Assembly: GCA_036971475.1 (NCBI GenBank)
Contig: JBAIZL010000006.1
Location: 10,931,656-10,995,655, forward strand
DNA length: 64,000 nucleotides
Direction of reading: 5' to 3'
From: Prosapia bicincta
Lineage: Eukaryota > Arthropoda > Insecta > Hemiptera > Cercopidae
The stretch's first letter is position 1, and every line of letters begins with the position of its first letter. Shown here piece by piece: positions 55,655 to 64,000 of this stretch. Both the position numbers and the translations under genes were made by a program. The notes under the pieces were generated by a model. That model did not search any database and was not told the origin of the DNA. It saw only the letters and a list, made by a program, of their open reading frames with translations.

Positions 55655-56035
55655 TATATATTGTTCCGTTTTTTTTTGTTTTTTTCCGTTTTTATTAGGT
55701 TAATTTTATTATTAATATTGTTTCTTATGTGTTCAGTATTTTGGTGGGTAATTTTGTGGATGTTAGATTCTGTTTCAACTATTAGGTTTTTTATTATTTG
55801 TTTTTTGTTGAAATTAGGTAGGTTATATTTGAAGGAATTTGTTATTATTATTTTTCTTTTTCAGTAAATTGTGTTTTAGTAAAGTTTATGAATTTATTGT
55901 TGTTAGAGGTGTGGATTGGTTCTAGGCTATTTTTTAGGTTATGTTGTTGTTTTGATGTGTGGATTGGTTCTAGGCTATTTTTTAGGTTATGTTCTTTTTC
56001 GACAATGGTCAAGTGACCGAAAGGTGCCTCATCAC
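55655..56035 (-). pseudogene. Penelope-like element, N-terminal coding fragment
   Basis: Reading leftward, the frame begins inside the terminal repeat (MSDEAPFGHLTIVEKEHNLK), has a tandem duplication of HNLKNSLEPIHTS, then FINFTKTQFTEKEK, stops, and after a frameshift continues YNLPNFNKKQIIKNLIVETE and NIHKITHQNTEHIRNN. The order of F-x-N-x-(S/T)-K-x-x-(F)-(T)-x-x-E, a short spacer, KYNLP and NLIVETE is the N-terminal signature region of PLE reverse transcriptases, from knowledge of the family. Translation would start close to the 5' terminal repeat. The element is cut about 130 codons in by the inverted terminal repeat. Confidence 0.75.
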
Positions 56036-56145
56036 TCAAGGTAAAATTATTGCACTTAATGGTGGATAAAACTACTTACAATAGTAATATATTAACTTCA
56101 TAAAGTCAGTGCAACGGAAAAACAATGGATAACGTAAAATATCAA

Positions 56146-56148
<3 letters not shown>
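55998..56148 (-). mobile_element. PLE 5' terminal repeat (family C)
   Basis: Lies upstream of the N-terminal fragment on the minus strand and ends at the AT tract 56149-56205. Contains the mirror motif at 55999-56037 (CGACAATGGTCAAGTGACCG, AAAGGTGCC, ATCACTC) whose 5' stem I strand is missing. Confidence 0.75.

Positions 56149-56205
<57 letters not shown>
56149..56205. repeat. (AT)n tract; spacer to 56884
   Basis: Simple AT repeat. Positions 56206-56884 have no supported gene. Confidence 0.9.
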
Positions 56206-56208
<3 letters not shown>

Positions 56209-56884
56209 GTTATTCAAAAACCTAGTGTGTGTCCAAGAAAAATGATTAAAACAGGTTTATTTAGTATAGAAGGTTTTTAGTTACTACCTCTAGTAAGAAA
56301 CCACTTGGCAATACTATTATTTGTAGGGGCAAATCTGTATTTTGTAACCGAAAAAATTTAGTAATGGATAATTATAATTTCTGGTCTAAAAATAACTCTC
56401 TGATTATTTATTTAATCGAACTTTAATGACTTAAAATCTTACTTGTTAATTTATTAATTAAACATCGACAATCAATCTAGTATTAAAGTTCATAAAATGG
56501 TGAAAATGTTTTAAAAAAGTACATAGCTTTGAGAGATTAATTTGAGTTTGTATAAAACATGTGAAATACTGAAAAAATGATAACGTAACATTAATAATCT
56601 GGAACTCTTATGATATAATAGTTACATGATATTTGTTCAATCCAGTTTTAGTTAGTTACTATACGCTTTGACCAGGCGGTTAGTTCGGTATAAAGTTTAT
56701 CTCTTGTTAGCTTGTTCGAAAACTCATGTCTTTCAACTATTCGTTAAAGTTAACAAGTTATTTGTTTTGTCTGTGAATCTGCCACTGGCAGTAAATCTGG
56801 TTACCATAACCTGCAAATTTGAACAAATAATAACTATGATTATATTTGTTGTTTGCAACGGGGTTTAGTCTAAATAGATGAAAA

Positions 56885-57330
56885 AGAATGGTTTTGTGCG
56901 TACAAAAGTTTGTTAAAGTCAATTCTTACTAAAATCAACAAAGAAAAATCTTATCTTAGTTACTTTTTATTAAGTCATTTTAATTATTATAAGCAACAAA
57001 ACCTATGCGTATAAACAGCTGTTCTACATAACCTATAATATAAAATCAGCTCTTTTATGAAATCATGTGTTATGAATTATTTGAAGCCAAATGGGGAAAA
57101 TAACTATCTTGCATACCTTGCCACTTTTGTTCGCATAAAAAAAACTAAAAATTAATTAATTAAATCAATCAATTATTATTTAAAAATAACTTTATTAACA
57201 TCAAGTGTCATCCGCTACAAGTTTGAAAATATGTATTTGAACTTGAGTGGATGAATAAAAAGTATTTTATTAATGATTGAAAATTCGAACAGGATATATA
57301 TTTATAAGGTTAGTGTGAATTAATAGTAGG
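56885..57330 (+). repeat. Dispersed repeat family R, full-length-like copy
   Basis: CAATTCTTACTAAAATCAAC, AAACAGCTGTTCTACATAAC, AAAATCAGCTCTTTTATGAA, ATCAAGTGTCATCCGCTACA, TATTTGAACTTGAGTGGATG and the end TATTTATAAGGTTAGTGTGA. Useful as reference copy. Confidence 0.8.
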
Positions 57331-57744
57331 AATCGAACAATTCGCAATTTAAGCAATTGCACAAATAAATCTGTCGGGAAGAAACTAAGCAATCTCACTT
57401 ACACGTTTTATTTTCCGAATAATACGATATACTCAACTACATTTAAATTGTCAATAAAGCTGACAGATAAATATAACTATTGTACAATTCTTTGTAAAAA
57501 AATCGTTTTTTTTCATAAACCAAGAAGCAAGTTAGGTATCATATTGTTGAAAAAAATATATTTTATTATTTTAAGTATTTTATTATTTGTAGGTATATTT
57601 TATTTTGGTATGGAAATTGTTTTTCGAAACTATTGCACTAGCCTTAGTTAAAATATCAGGGGTTTTTATTGTCCAAACTATCAACATCGAACTAAAACGG
57701 AAAGTTTTACACGAAATGCCGCGTACGCCAAAATAAACAGAATC

Positions 57745-58190
57745 AGCTGTAGTTGCCTTCTCTCAGATATAGGGTCATTCTTGGTTATTTTACAGGAGAC
57801 TTCAGGAGATATTATTGTGTTCGAAACGTAGATTTTCGTTCACAATGGTTCCAGCATGATGGCGCAACCTTAGACAACGCTGATTTCCTTCAAGAAACTT
57901 TTGGCAACCGCCTCATCTCTCTCAGAACAAACTTTCCTTACCCATGCTACTCCCCCGATCTTACACCACCTGACGCCCGCATCAGCGGACTGATGAAGAA
58001 GAAGATTTGATGACCCACCAACCCAGGGTTCAACTTCAGGGAAAAATAACCATGTGTTTAACAAGCATGAAACAATCCCTCTTCAGTAAATGATGCAAAA
58101 CCTTCAAGAATGAGACAACACTGTCTCAAACTGAACGGAAGTCATATAGAACATGTTCACACCTGATTCTAACCCATTTAGCTTTTATGG
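57745..58190 (+). pseudogene. Tc1/IS630-superfamily transposase C-terminal half
   Basis: The open frame 57753-58010 reads GYFTGDFRRYYCVRNVDFRS, QWFQHDGATLDNADFLQETF, GNRLISLRTNFPYPCYSPDL, TPPDARISGLM. WFQHDGA carries the second catalytic aspartate and CYSPDLTPPD the third acidic region, as in Tc1/mariner-superfamily enzymes of the QQDGA type. After a frameshift, HETIPLQ, MQNLQE and MFTPDSNPF continue the C-terminus. The N-terminal DNA-binding half and first aspartate are missing. Confidence 0.75.
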
Positions 58191-58199
58191 AATATATTT

Positions 58200-59325
58200 G
58201 TAAAACTATGTAAATAAAATAATGAAATAAAATAAAATCTGACAACTTTTTATTTTTGCGTATAGGGTATTTGATATCGTGTAACTGTTATTTATTCAAC
58301 ACGAAGTTCCGTTATAACCGTGAAAAACCAACCTCCGTAATATGGATCACGGAACCTGTCCTTGAACACGAGTCATATACAAGTGTAAAGATTTACTACC
58401 AGATTTAATATTCTGATTACTGCATCTACTTACTGTAAATAAAATTAAATGACATAGAATAAAATCTTACAACTTTTTATTTTTGTGAATACGGTATTTG
58501 ATATCGTGTAACCGTTATTTATTCAACACGAAGCTCCGTTATAACCGTGAAAAACTAACCTCCGTAATTCGAGTCACGGAACCTGTCCTTGAACACGAGT
58601 CATGTACAAGTCCCAGGATTTACTATCAGATTTAATATTCTATTTACTGCATCTACTTATTGCAAATAAAATATAATCTCACAACAGTTTCAGTACTGTT
58701 TATTTTGGCGCATACGGTATTTGATATTGTATAACCGTTATTTACTCAACACGAAGTTCCGTTATAACCGTTAAAACCAACCACCATAATACGGGTCACG
58801 GAACCTGTCCTTGAACACGAGTCATGTACAAGTCCCAGGATTTACTATCAGATTTAATATTCTATTTACTGCATCTACTTACTGCAAATAAAATAAAATC
58901 TCACAACAGTTTCAGTACGGTTTATTTTGGCGCATACGGTATTTGATATTGTATAACCGTTATTTATTCAACATGAAGCTTCGTTATAACCGTGAAAAAC
59001 TAACCTCCGTAATACAGGTCACGGAACCTGTCCTTGAACACGAGTCATGTACAAGTCCCAAGATTTACTATCAGATTTAATATTCTATTTACTGCATCTA
59101 CTCACTGCAAATAAAATAAAATATCACAACAGTTTCAGTACTGTTTATTTTGGCGCATATAGTATTTGATATCGTATAACCGTTATTTATTCAACACGAA
59201 GTTCCGTTATAACCGTTAAAACCAACCTCCATAATACGGGTCACGGAACCTGTCCTTGAACACGAGTCATGTACAAGTCCCAAGATTTACTATCAGATTT
59301 AATATTCTATTTACTTCGTCTGGGT
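58200..59325. repeat. Terminal-repeat satellite, about 223-bp units, five copies
   Basis: GGTATTTGATAT recurs at about 58266, 58493, 58716, 58938 and 59161. Each unit includes AACACGAAGTTCCGTTATAA, GGTCACGGAACCTGTCCTTG and TTACTATCAGATTTAATATT. Homologous to the array at 36410-37450 but without its long/short alternation. Confidence 0.93.
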
Positions 59326-59330
59326 TTGTA

Positions 59331-59985
59331 AAAGGATATAAAACATATCAGGAGAGATTAAGGCGTGTATTAGAGTCTTTGTATCAGACGGAGTAAAAGA
59401 CAAAGCAATAACATGATCCTCTTTATTCATGTGATACAAAGCTGTCGTAAAGTTTGTAAGGGCGTCGTAAACGTTAAAGCTGCCATCACAGCGTAGCCGT
59501 GCGGATTAATTTGGAATTAAATTAGCGACGGTCCGCAGAATCGCAAATTGTTTTTGATTTTATGGTGATAGCGGTTTTTCCTTAGAAATAGATTTTGGCG
59601 TCTGATTTGTGACGTGCAAAAATATTTTTTTATTAAAAAGTCAACTGTTTTTCATGAAAAGGGAAATCCTATTTGTTCACATTGATTCGAAATACACATA
59701 TTTAGCATATTAAAGGCATTTTCATTTTAATAAATATTTGAATTGTCCGTGAAATCCGTAATGTGTAATACGAATGTAACACATCCCTTACTGTATATCA
59801 GAATCAGAAGCAAAAGATAAGCTAATGTCTTGAGTGGTGTATGTATATATATAGGCCTATATAGACACTATATACAATGTATGTAAAGTTAACGCAGCAA
59901 ATTAATAAATTTCACAATATTGTAATAAATTTATCAGCACTGTTTTGTTGGATCTAGCTAACACTTGAATGTTTGATTTTCTTTA
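59331..59985. other. Spacer
   Basis: No gene or repeat I can support. Confidence 0.5.
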
Positions 59986-60103
59986 TTATTCCTAAGGAGG
60001 TTGGTTCTGTTTGGCAACGAAAAGCTTTGAATTGTATAACTATTTTGAATAAATTATTCTTGTAATTTTTTTTTTTTTTACTGTTACACAAGAATACATA
60101 TTT

Positions 60104-60105
<2 letters not shown>
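59986..60105 (+). mobile_element. PLE-type terminal repeat (family B) next to AT tract
   Basis: GGCAACGAAAAGCTTTGAAT and ACACAAGAATACATATT match the right arm of the foldback at 63679-63948, and as there the sequence ends exactly at an AT tract (60106-60148). Confidence 0.65.

Positions 60106-60148
<43 letters not shown>
60106..60148. repeat. (AT)n tract
   Basis: Simple AT repeat separating a family B terminal repeat from a PLE coding relic. Confidence 0.9.
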
Positions 60149-60150
<2 letters not shown>

Positions 60151-61377
60151 GAATAAAAATAATTCAAATACAAGAACGGGTTTAATTTATATATTTATCT
60201 AAACTTTGCGCCTTTCCAAAGCTTTTCAAAGATAAAATTATTAAAAAATACGTTTAAAATGGATAGTGGGTTCGATATGTAGATGACGGATGACATATTT
60301 CAAATAATAATGGTATAAATATTTACAAAATATCATATTGTATAATTAGTATACGTAAAAATATAAAATGAACTCGAATCAAACTATAAACTGAATTATA
60401 TAAATATTACAATTACTAGGAACAATGCAATATTTGAATATAACACTTGGAGAAATCCAACGCAAACAAATCAAATAATACAAAATTATTCAAATCGTCC
60501 TTATAACCAGAAAATGGCAGCGCTGTATAATATATTATATAGGATGCACAAAACACCAATTAACATAAATAATCAAATAAAAGAGAAAAATATAATATAT
60601 CAAGTTGCATTAGAAAATCCATAGATAAATTAAATAACATAATAAGAAAACAAAAAATCTACAATAGGTTTGTATAACAGAAGAGAAAACATTTGGGCAA
60701 CTTTTATATTCACATGTAACAAAATAAATAAAATTACAAGATTATTTACAGAAACAAATATATAAATTACTTACAAAACAGATAATAAATTTAGAAACAT
60801 TAAACAATAACAATGGCCAAAACGATATGCACGAAAGGAATGGTGCTTATAATATAAAATGTCAAGATTGTAATGAATTATGTGAGGGAGAAATTATAAG
60901 AAAGATATAAAGAACATTTTAACGCTTATATATCGCCGATCATATACAAATCAAATTTGGCTACTTATTGTAACAATAATAGACACAGATTTCCTGAAAT
61001 ATGAAATTAATTAAAGAAATAAACAAAGAATTAAAAATAATATACATGAACATTAGACATTTATAAACATAAAGGTGATGAATTAATTAATAAACAAATT
61101 CAAGTAAATTCAAAACACCACACTTTTTACGTCATTTATTTTAAATTTTTTACGGCAAAAATTACATAGAATTATAAATATCAATAAACTAATGGTGTAT
61201 ATGATTAAGGTTTTGTAAAAAAGTTTTTGTTATATATTTGTTTTTCCTGAAAATGCTGGTATTTATTTTATTGGCGAAAAGCTTTGAAAATATACAAATT
61301 AAAACCTTTATTGTATTTGAAATATTCTTATTTATTAACTATTACACCACAATTATTTCATCACAAGAAAACCTATC

Positions 61378-61379
<2 letters not shown>
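60149..61379 (+). pseudogene. Penelope-like element relic (RT end to endonuclease)
   Basis: Pieces in order: FEYNTWRNPTQTNQII and SNRPYNQKMAALYNILYRMH (end of the RT domain and thumb), KTPININNQIKEKNIIYQVA, then ATFIFTCNKINKITRLFTET, ITYKTDNKFRN (linker), and NGAYNIKCQDCNELCEGE (a worn GIY-YIG start with the CxxC and with Y-V-G changed). Later parts are shorter matches. All frames are interrupted, and the base composition has drifted to A and T, so it is older than the 54.5 kb copy. AT tracts bound it on both sides, and GGCGAAAAGCTTTGAAAATA near 61273 recalls the family B terminal repeat. Confidence 0.75.

Positions 61380-61445
<66 letters not shown>
61380..61445. repeat. (AT)n tract
   Basis: Right border of the PLE relic. 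Positions 61446-61716 have no supported gene. Confidence 0.9.
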
Positions 61446-61716
61446 GAGTAAGTCCCAGCCGGCGTCTGGAGAGATCGACCAGCTGTGGTGGTCCCATAAA
61501 TCACTTTTGAGGAGTAGGATAGCGAGGATTGAGGTCTTCGAGGCTGATTGCAAAAAATGGTATCACAAATTCATGTACTCAGTCCGAATTGTTTTTGTCA
61601 TCGGCTACATGCGTTGAGGAAACCTTTCGTGCGAGTAATACTTTCATGGTTTCATAGGGTAGACACTCTGTATCTTTTCTAAACTCTGAATCTCTGGAAG
61701 GAAAATTAAAGTCGCG

Positions 61717-61842
61717 ATGCTAGGCAACCTTCTGCCACTATTCTTCGTCACTCTCTGTTTTCTTCTTTCATTTCATACACATCAAGGAAACTGTCCCCGA
61801 TGCAGTGATCAAAAAGATCCACAACATTCACGTATCCTTTGA
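61717..61842 (+). CDS. Short frame with signal-peptide-like start
   Basis: MLGNLLPLFFVTLCFLLSFH is a good hydrophobic signal-peptide-like sequence, followed by THQGNCPRCSDQKDPQHSRI with a CxxC and then a stop. It could be a first exon of a secreted protein if a donor lies before the stop; the nearest GT (CACGTATCC, about 61834) is weak. No homologous family can be named. Chance occurrence is possible at 41 codons. Confidence 0.2.
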   Translation: MLGNLLPLFFVTLCFLLSFHTHQGNCPRCSDQKDPQHSRIL

Positions 61843-62278
61843 AAACATTCAATAGGAGATGCAAAATTCTCCTTTGTTAGAAGGGGAATGTATAGCGTTT
61901 CAAGATACAAAATTCTTAAGACCTTTTACCCATTGGTTTTGAAATATATAAAATTAACAAAAAATAAATTGACAGTGAGGCTACCGTCTTCCAACTAGAT
62001 TTCCTTCTCTCTCCGTCCCTCACTTCTTTTTGATTCAGTCGAAAACCTTAGCCAAATTTTAAAGAAATGTTATGATTCTTTATTCCATCCCTGAGTGACA
62101 TACAGAAGTTTCAGCAGCTTCCAGATGCGTCAACGGCTGAGATATCAAGAGCACCTGTCCGGCCCGACAACTGTAAGATTCCTTATAAAGGTACTAAGCC
62201 AAATCACATTGATTGGACTTAATCGGTTTCTCTCAACTCACTATAAAGCAGTCGGCCTCTTCACGACAGTAAACGTAC

Positions 62279-62602
62279 CTGACTTAGTTTCTCTACCTCC
62301 AACATGCCTTCCAATGGAGCTCTAGATAGGGTCGTCATTGCTATAAACCTCTTGTGGATTACACCAACTGCTTCACAGCAACTGTCCTCGGCATCAGTCA
62401 TGGTACTGGTATACCCTCCTAATATCCCAAAGGATTCATCTACTAAATCTTTCGCACACTCTCGAACGTGTATAACTCTGCTCGCCTCCTTTCCCCTATT
62501 TCAAAACGATCTCAACCATTGACACACCTTCCTTCTAGTTCTGTACGCACTGTCTCCAGCAGCTCCACTACCACTAGTTTCCCTTACGCTGGCAGGATAT
62601 AT
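62279..62602 (-). pseudogene. 108-codon frame with one stop, ending at a splice-donor consensus
   Basis: On the minus strand a frame runs from 62602 as IYPASVRETSGSGAAGDSAY, through KVCQWLRSF, a single TGA (62501-62503), then NRGKEASRVIHVRECAKDLV, DESFGILGGYTSTMTDAEDS, CEAVGVIHKRFIAMTTLSRA and LEVEKLSQ, finishing at CAG followed by GTACGT, a perfect donor. Composition is more protein-like than the overlapping plus-strand frames. Not recognised. Either an exon beginning after the TGA, or a gene fragment with a nonsense mutation. Confidence 0.3.
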
Positions 62603-62749
62603 TTAATTGCAAAAATGCCAGTCTTCATTCTATATCTGAACATCCCCGTCAGGCAAAGCACTCCAATCATATTTTACTGTTTGGCTGCACATTTCCAAAC
62701 AAATCCTGCTTTGACAAAAAGATGCCAGCATTGTATATTTACTCCTTAA

Positions 62750-63520
62750 TAAAATATTTATTATTAGTTAGAATCGATTAGTCGATGATTAAAGCACAAG
62801 ACTAGAATCGAGTATTAGGTCGGAGACCTCCATCGCTACGCCTAAGTGAGTTAATGTACAGACTGTATTATTAATATAGTTTACATTAAAGGGCTTAGCG
62901 GAGCTTTGCTATTGGTACAATGCTTGTGTTACGTGCTTCCATAATAAAGCGAATAGCGCAGAGCTTGTGTAAACGTTGTTCCAAATTATGTAAATTTAGT
63001 TCCTTTTTAAAAGAGTGTTTATTTGCTAGTGAATAAATTTCGTGTTCCAAAAAGTTGTGTAAAGTGAAAAACTGTAGCTATTTAAAGAATATATTTCTAG
63101 GACATGTTTGACTTAATGTTTCATTCTAACTTCGTTCGTAGGACAACTAAACGCAAACGTTCACCTATATTATATACGTGAGGTTTACACAAGTAGAGAA
63201 GTCACAGAATAGGTGTTAATGAGAGGTAACAAAGAAGTAGAAATTTTAACTCCTACGTTGGTAAGAGTAAAGTGATTGCGTATGTATTTTAATATGAATG
63301 AAAGTATTAGGAGAACCTAAACTTACATATATCGTTTTATAGATAAATTTACCTTTAAACTTCACCGATCTGTTGAGACGTTTGATAAACAATTTCTTGT
63401 CATAAGAGATTTTTAATATTTTAATGAAAAATGCAGTTATTAAAAAAATACAATGCAACAGAGAAAAGAAAAGCCAAAATTACAAAAATACCGTGCACTT
63501 CAAGCTGTGGTTCAAGCGAG
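62750..63520. other. Spacer
   Basis: No supported gene or repeat. Confidence 0.5.
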
Positions 63521-63682
<162 letters not shown>

Positions 63683-63729
63683 AAGAACTAAGTCAAAATA
63701 CAAATACAAGAATTATAATTGAATTTACA

Positions 63730-63774
63730 ATTCAAAGCTTTTCGTTGGCTAACAGTACCAACATGATCAAGAAT
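63730..63774 (-). ncRNA. Hammerhead-like motif (family B), minus arm
   Basis: ATTC, core TTGATCA (changed at positions 3 and 8), extra T, stem II GTTGG/CCAAC (5 bp), GAA, palindromic stem III AAGCTT, T, GAAT pairing with ATTC. Confidence 0.45.
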
Positions 63775-63828
63775 ATTAAACATTTAAAATTAACATATGT
63801 GCACATATGTTAAATTTAATTGCTTAGT

Positions 63829-63873
63829 ATTCCTGATGATGTTGGTACTGTTAGCCAAAGAAAAGCTTTGAAT
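63829..63873 (+). ncRNA. Hammerhead-like motif (family B), plus arm
   Basis: ATTC (63829-63832), perfect core CTGATGA (63833-63839), extra T, stem II GTTGG with CCAAA (four of five pairs, closing pair G-A), GAA (63860-63862), self-complementary AAGCTT (63863-63868), T as cleavage-site base, GAAT (63870-63873) pairing with ATTC. Confidence 0.55.
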
Positions 63874-63945
63874 TGTAAATTCCATTACAATTCTTGTATT
63901 TGTATTTTGACTTAGTTCTTTATTAATACACAAGAATACATATTG

Positions 63946-63948
<3 letters not shown>

Positions 63949-64000
<52 letters not shown>
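63949..64000. repeat. (AT)n tract, runs off the window
   Basis: Simple AT repeat abutting the foldback; its right border is outside the window. Confidence 0.9.

Larger units (their letters stand above)
57716..59330 (+). mobile_element. Tc1/IS630-like element with tandemly amplified end, second copy
   Basis: Starts near ACGCCAAAATAAACAG (57724-57739), has a transposase relic (57745-58190), then about five units of 223 bp that each contain TTTCAGTACTGTTTATTTTG and GCGCATACGG, the reverse complement of the start. Same design as 36410-37966 in opposite orientation. It ends near GGATTTACT...TTTACTTCGTC at about 59325. Confidence 0.65.

Noticed and set aside
62095..62749. Three overlapping plus-strand frames
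   Set aside because: They overlap each other and oppose a more protein-like minus frame that ends at a splice donor.

Overview
The window is nuclear DNA of an animal, most likely an insect with a repeat-rich genome. It is AT-rich. It carries piggyBac, mariner, Tc1/IS630-like, pogo/Tigger-like and hAT-like DNA elements, fragments of two kinds of non-LTR retrotransposon, and several Penelope-like retroelement (PLE) fragments. It also has a 1.3 kb block of (CCTAA)n, the complement of the canonical insect telomere repeat TTAGG. There are no bacterial-style genes, operons, rRNA, recognisable tRNA or CRISPR. The order cannot be fixed from the sequence; a non-dipteran insect fits the telomere motif.

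Host coding content is very small. The best candidate is a 3'-terminal exon at 574-755 (+), with acceptor, open frame, stop and AATAAA, whose product looks like the end of a BRCT-type domain. Weaker exon-like pieces lie at 28166-28225 (+), 30300-30656 (-), 44759-45025 (+), 61717-61842 (+) and 62279-62602 (-). Almost every other long open frame is a product of tandem repeats or the shadow of a transposon.

Layout: 1-980 promoter-like start, AT tract and host exon; 981-1768 PLE-type hairpins between AT tracts; 1769-4138 a piggyBac with a frameshifted transposase beside a small TTAA-flanked hairpin; 4823-8375 pogo/Tigger-like and hAT elements, some nested; 8886-11160 one mariner inserted in another; 11270-12900 a minisatellite and a foldback; 13535-16296 foldback, Tigger-like and hAT elements; 16480-17395 a non-LTR RT relic; 19107-22718 a 50-bp minisatellite; 23590-26562 foldbacks; 28480-31545 three minisatellites; 33377-34430 mariner and non-LTR relics; 35068-40115 dispersed repeats, a Tc1-like element with amplified ends and a TIR element; 40255-41190 a 25-bp minisatellite; 42540-46087 TG/CG/CA tract and telomere-like arrays; 47320-47930 an unexplained GC-rich island; 50165-51715 a 178-bp satellite; 53192-56205 non-LTR and PLE fragments; 57716-59330 a second Tc1-like element with amplified ends; 59986-61445 a third PLE relic; 63533-64000 microsatellites and a PLE-type foldback.

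The most interesting theme is a set of inverted-repeat (foldback) units, many bounded by (AT)n tracts and several joined to PLE coding fragments. Their arms contain hammerhead-ribozyme-like motifs: a short stem I, CUGAUGA-like core, one extra nucleotide, stem II, GAA, and a tiny, usually self-complementary stem III. At least five sequence-distinct families occur. They share this architecture although their stems differ, one locus shows a compensatory change in stem III, and two families carry a paired C3-G8 to U3-A8 core replacement. All ribozyme calls are by eye and unfolded by software.
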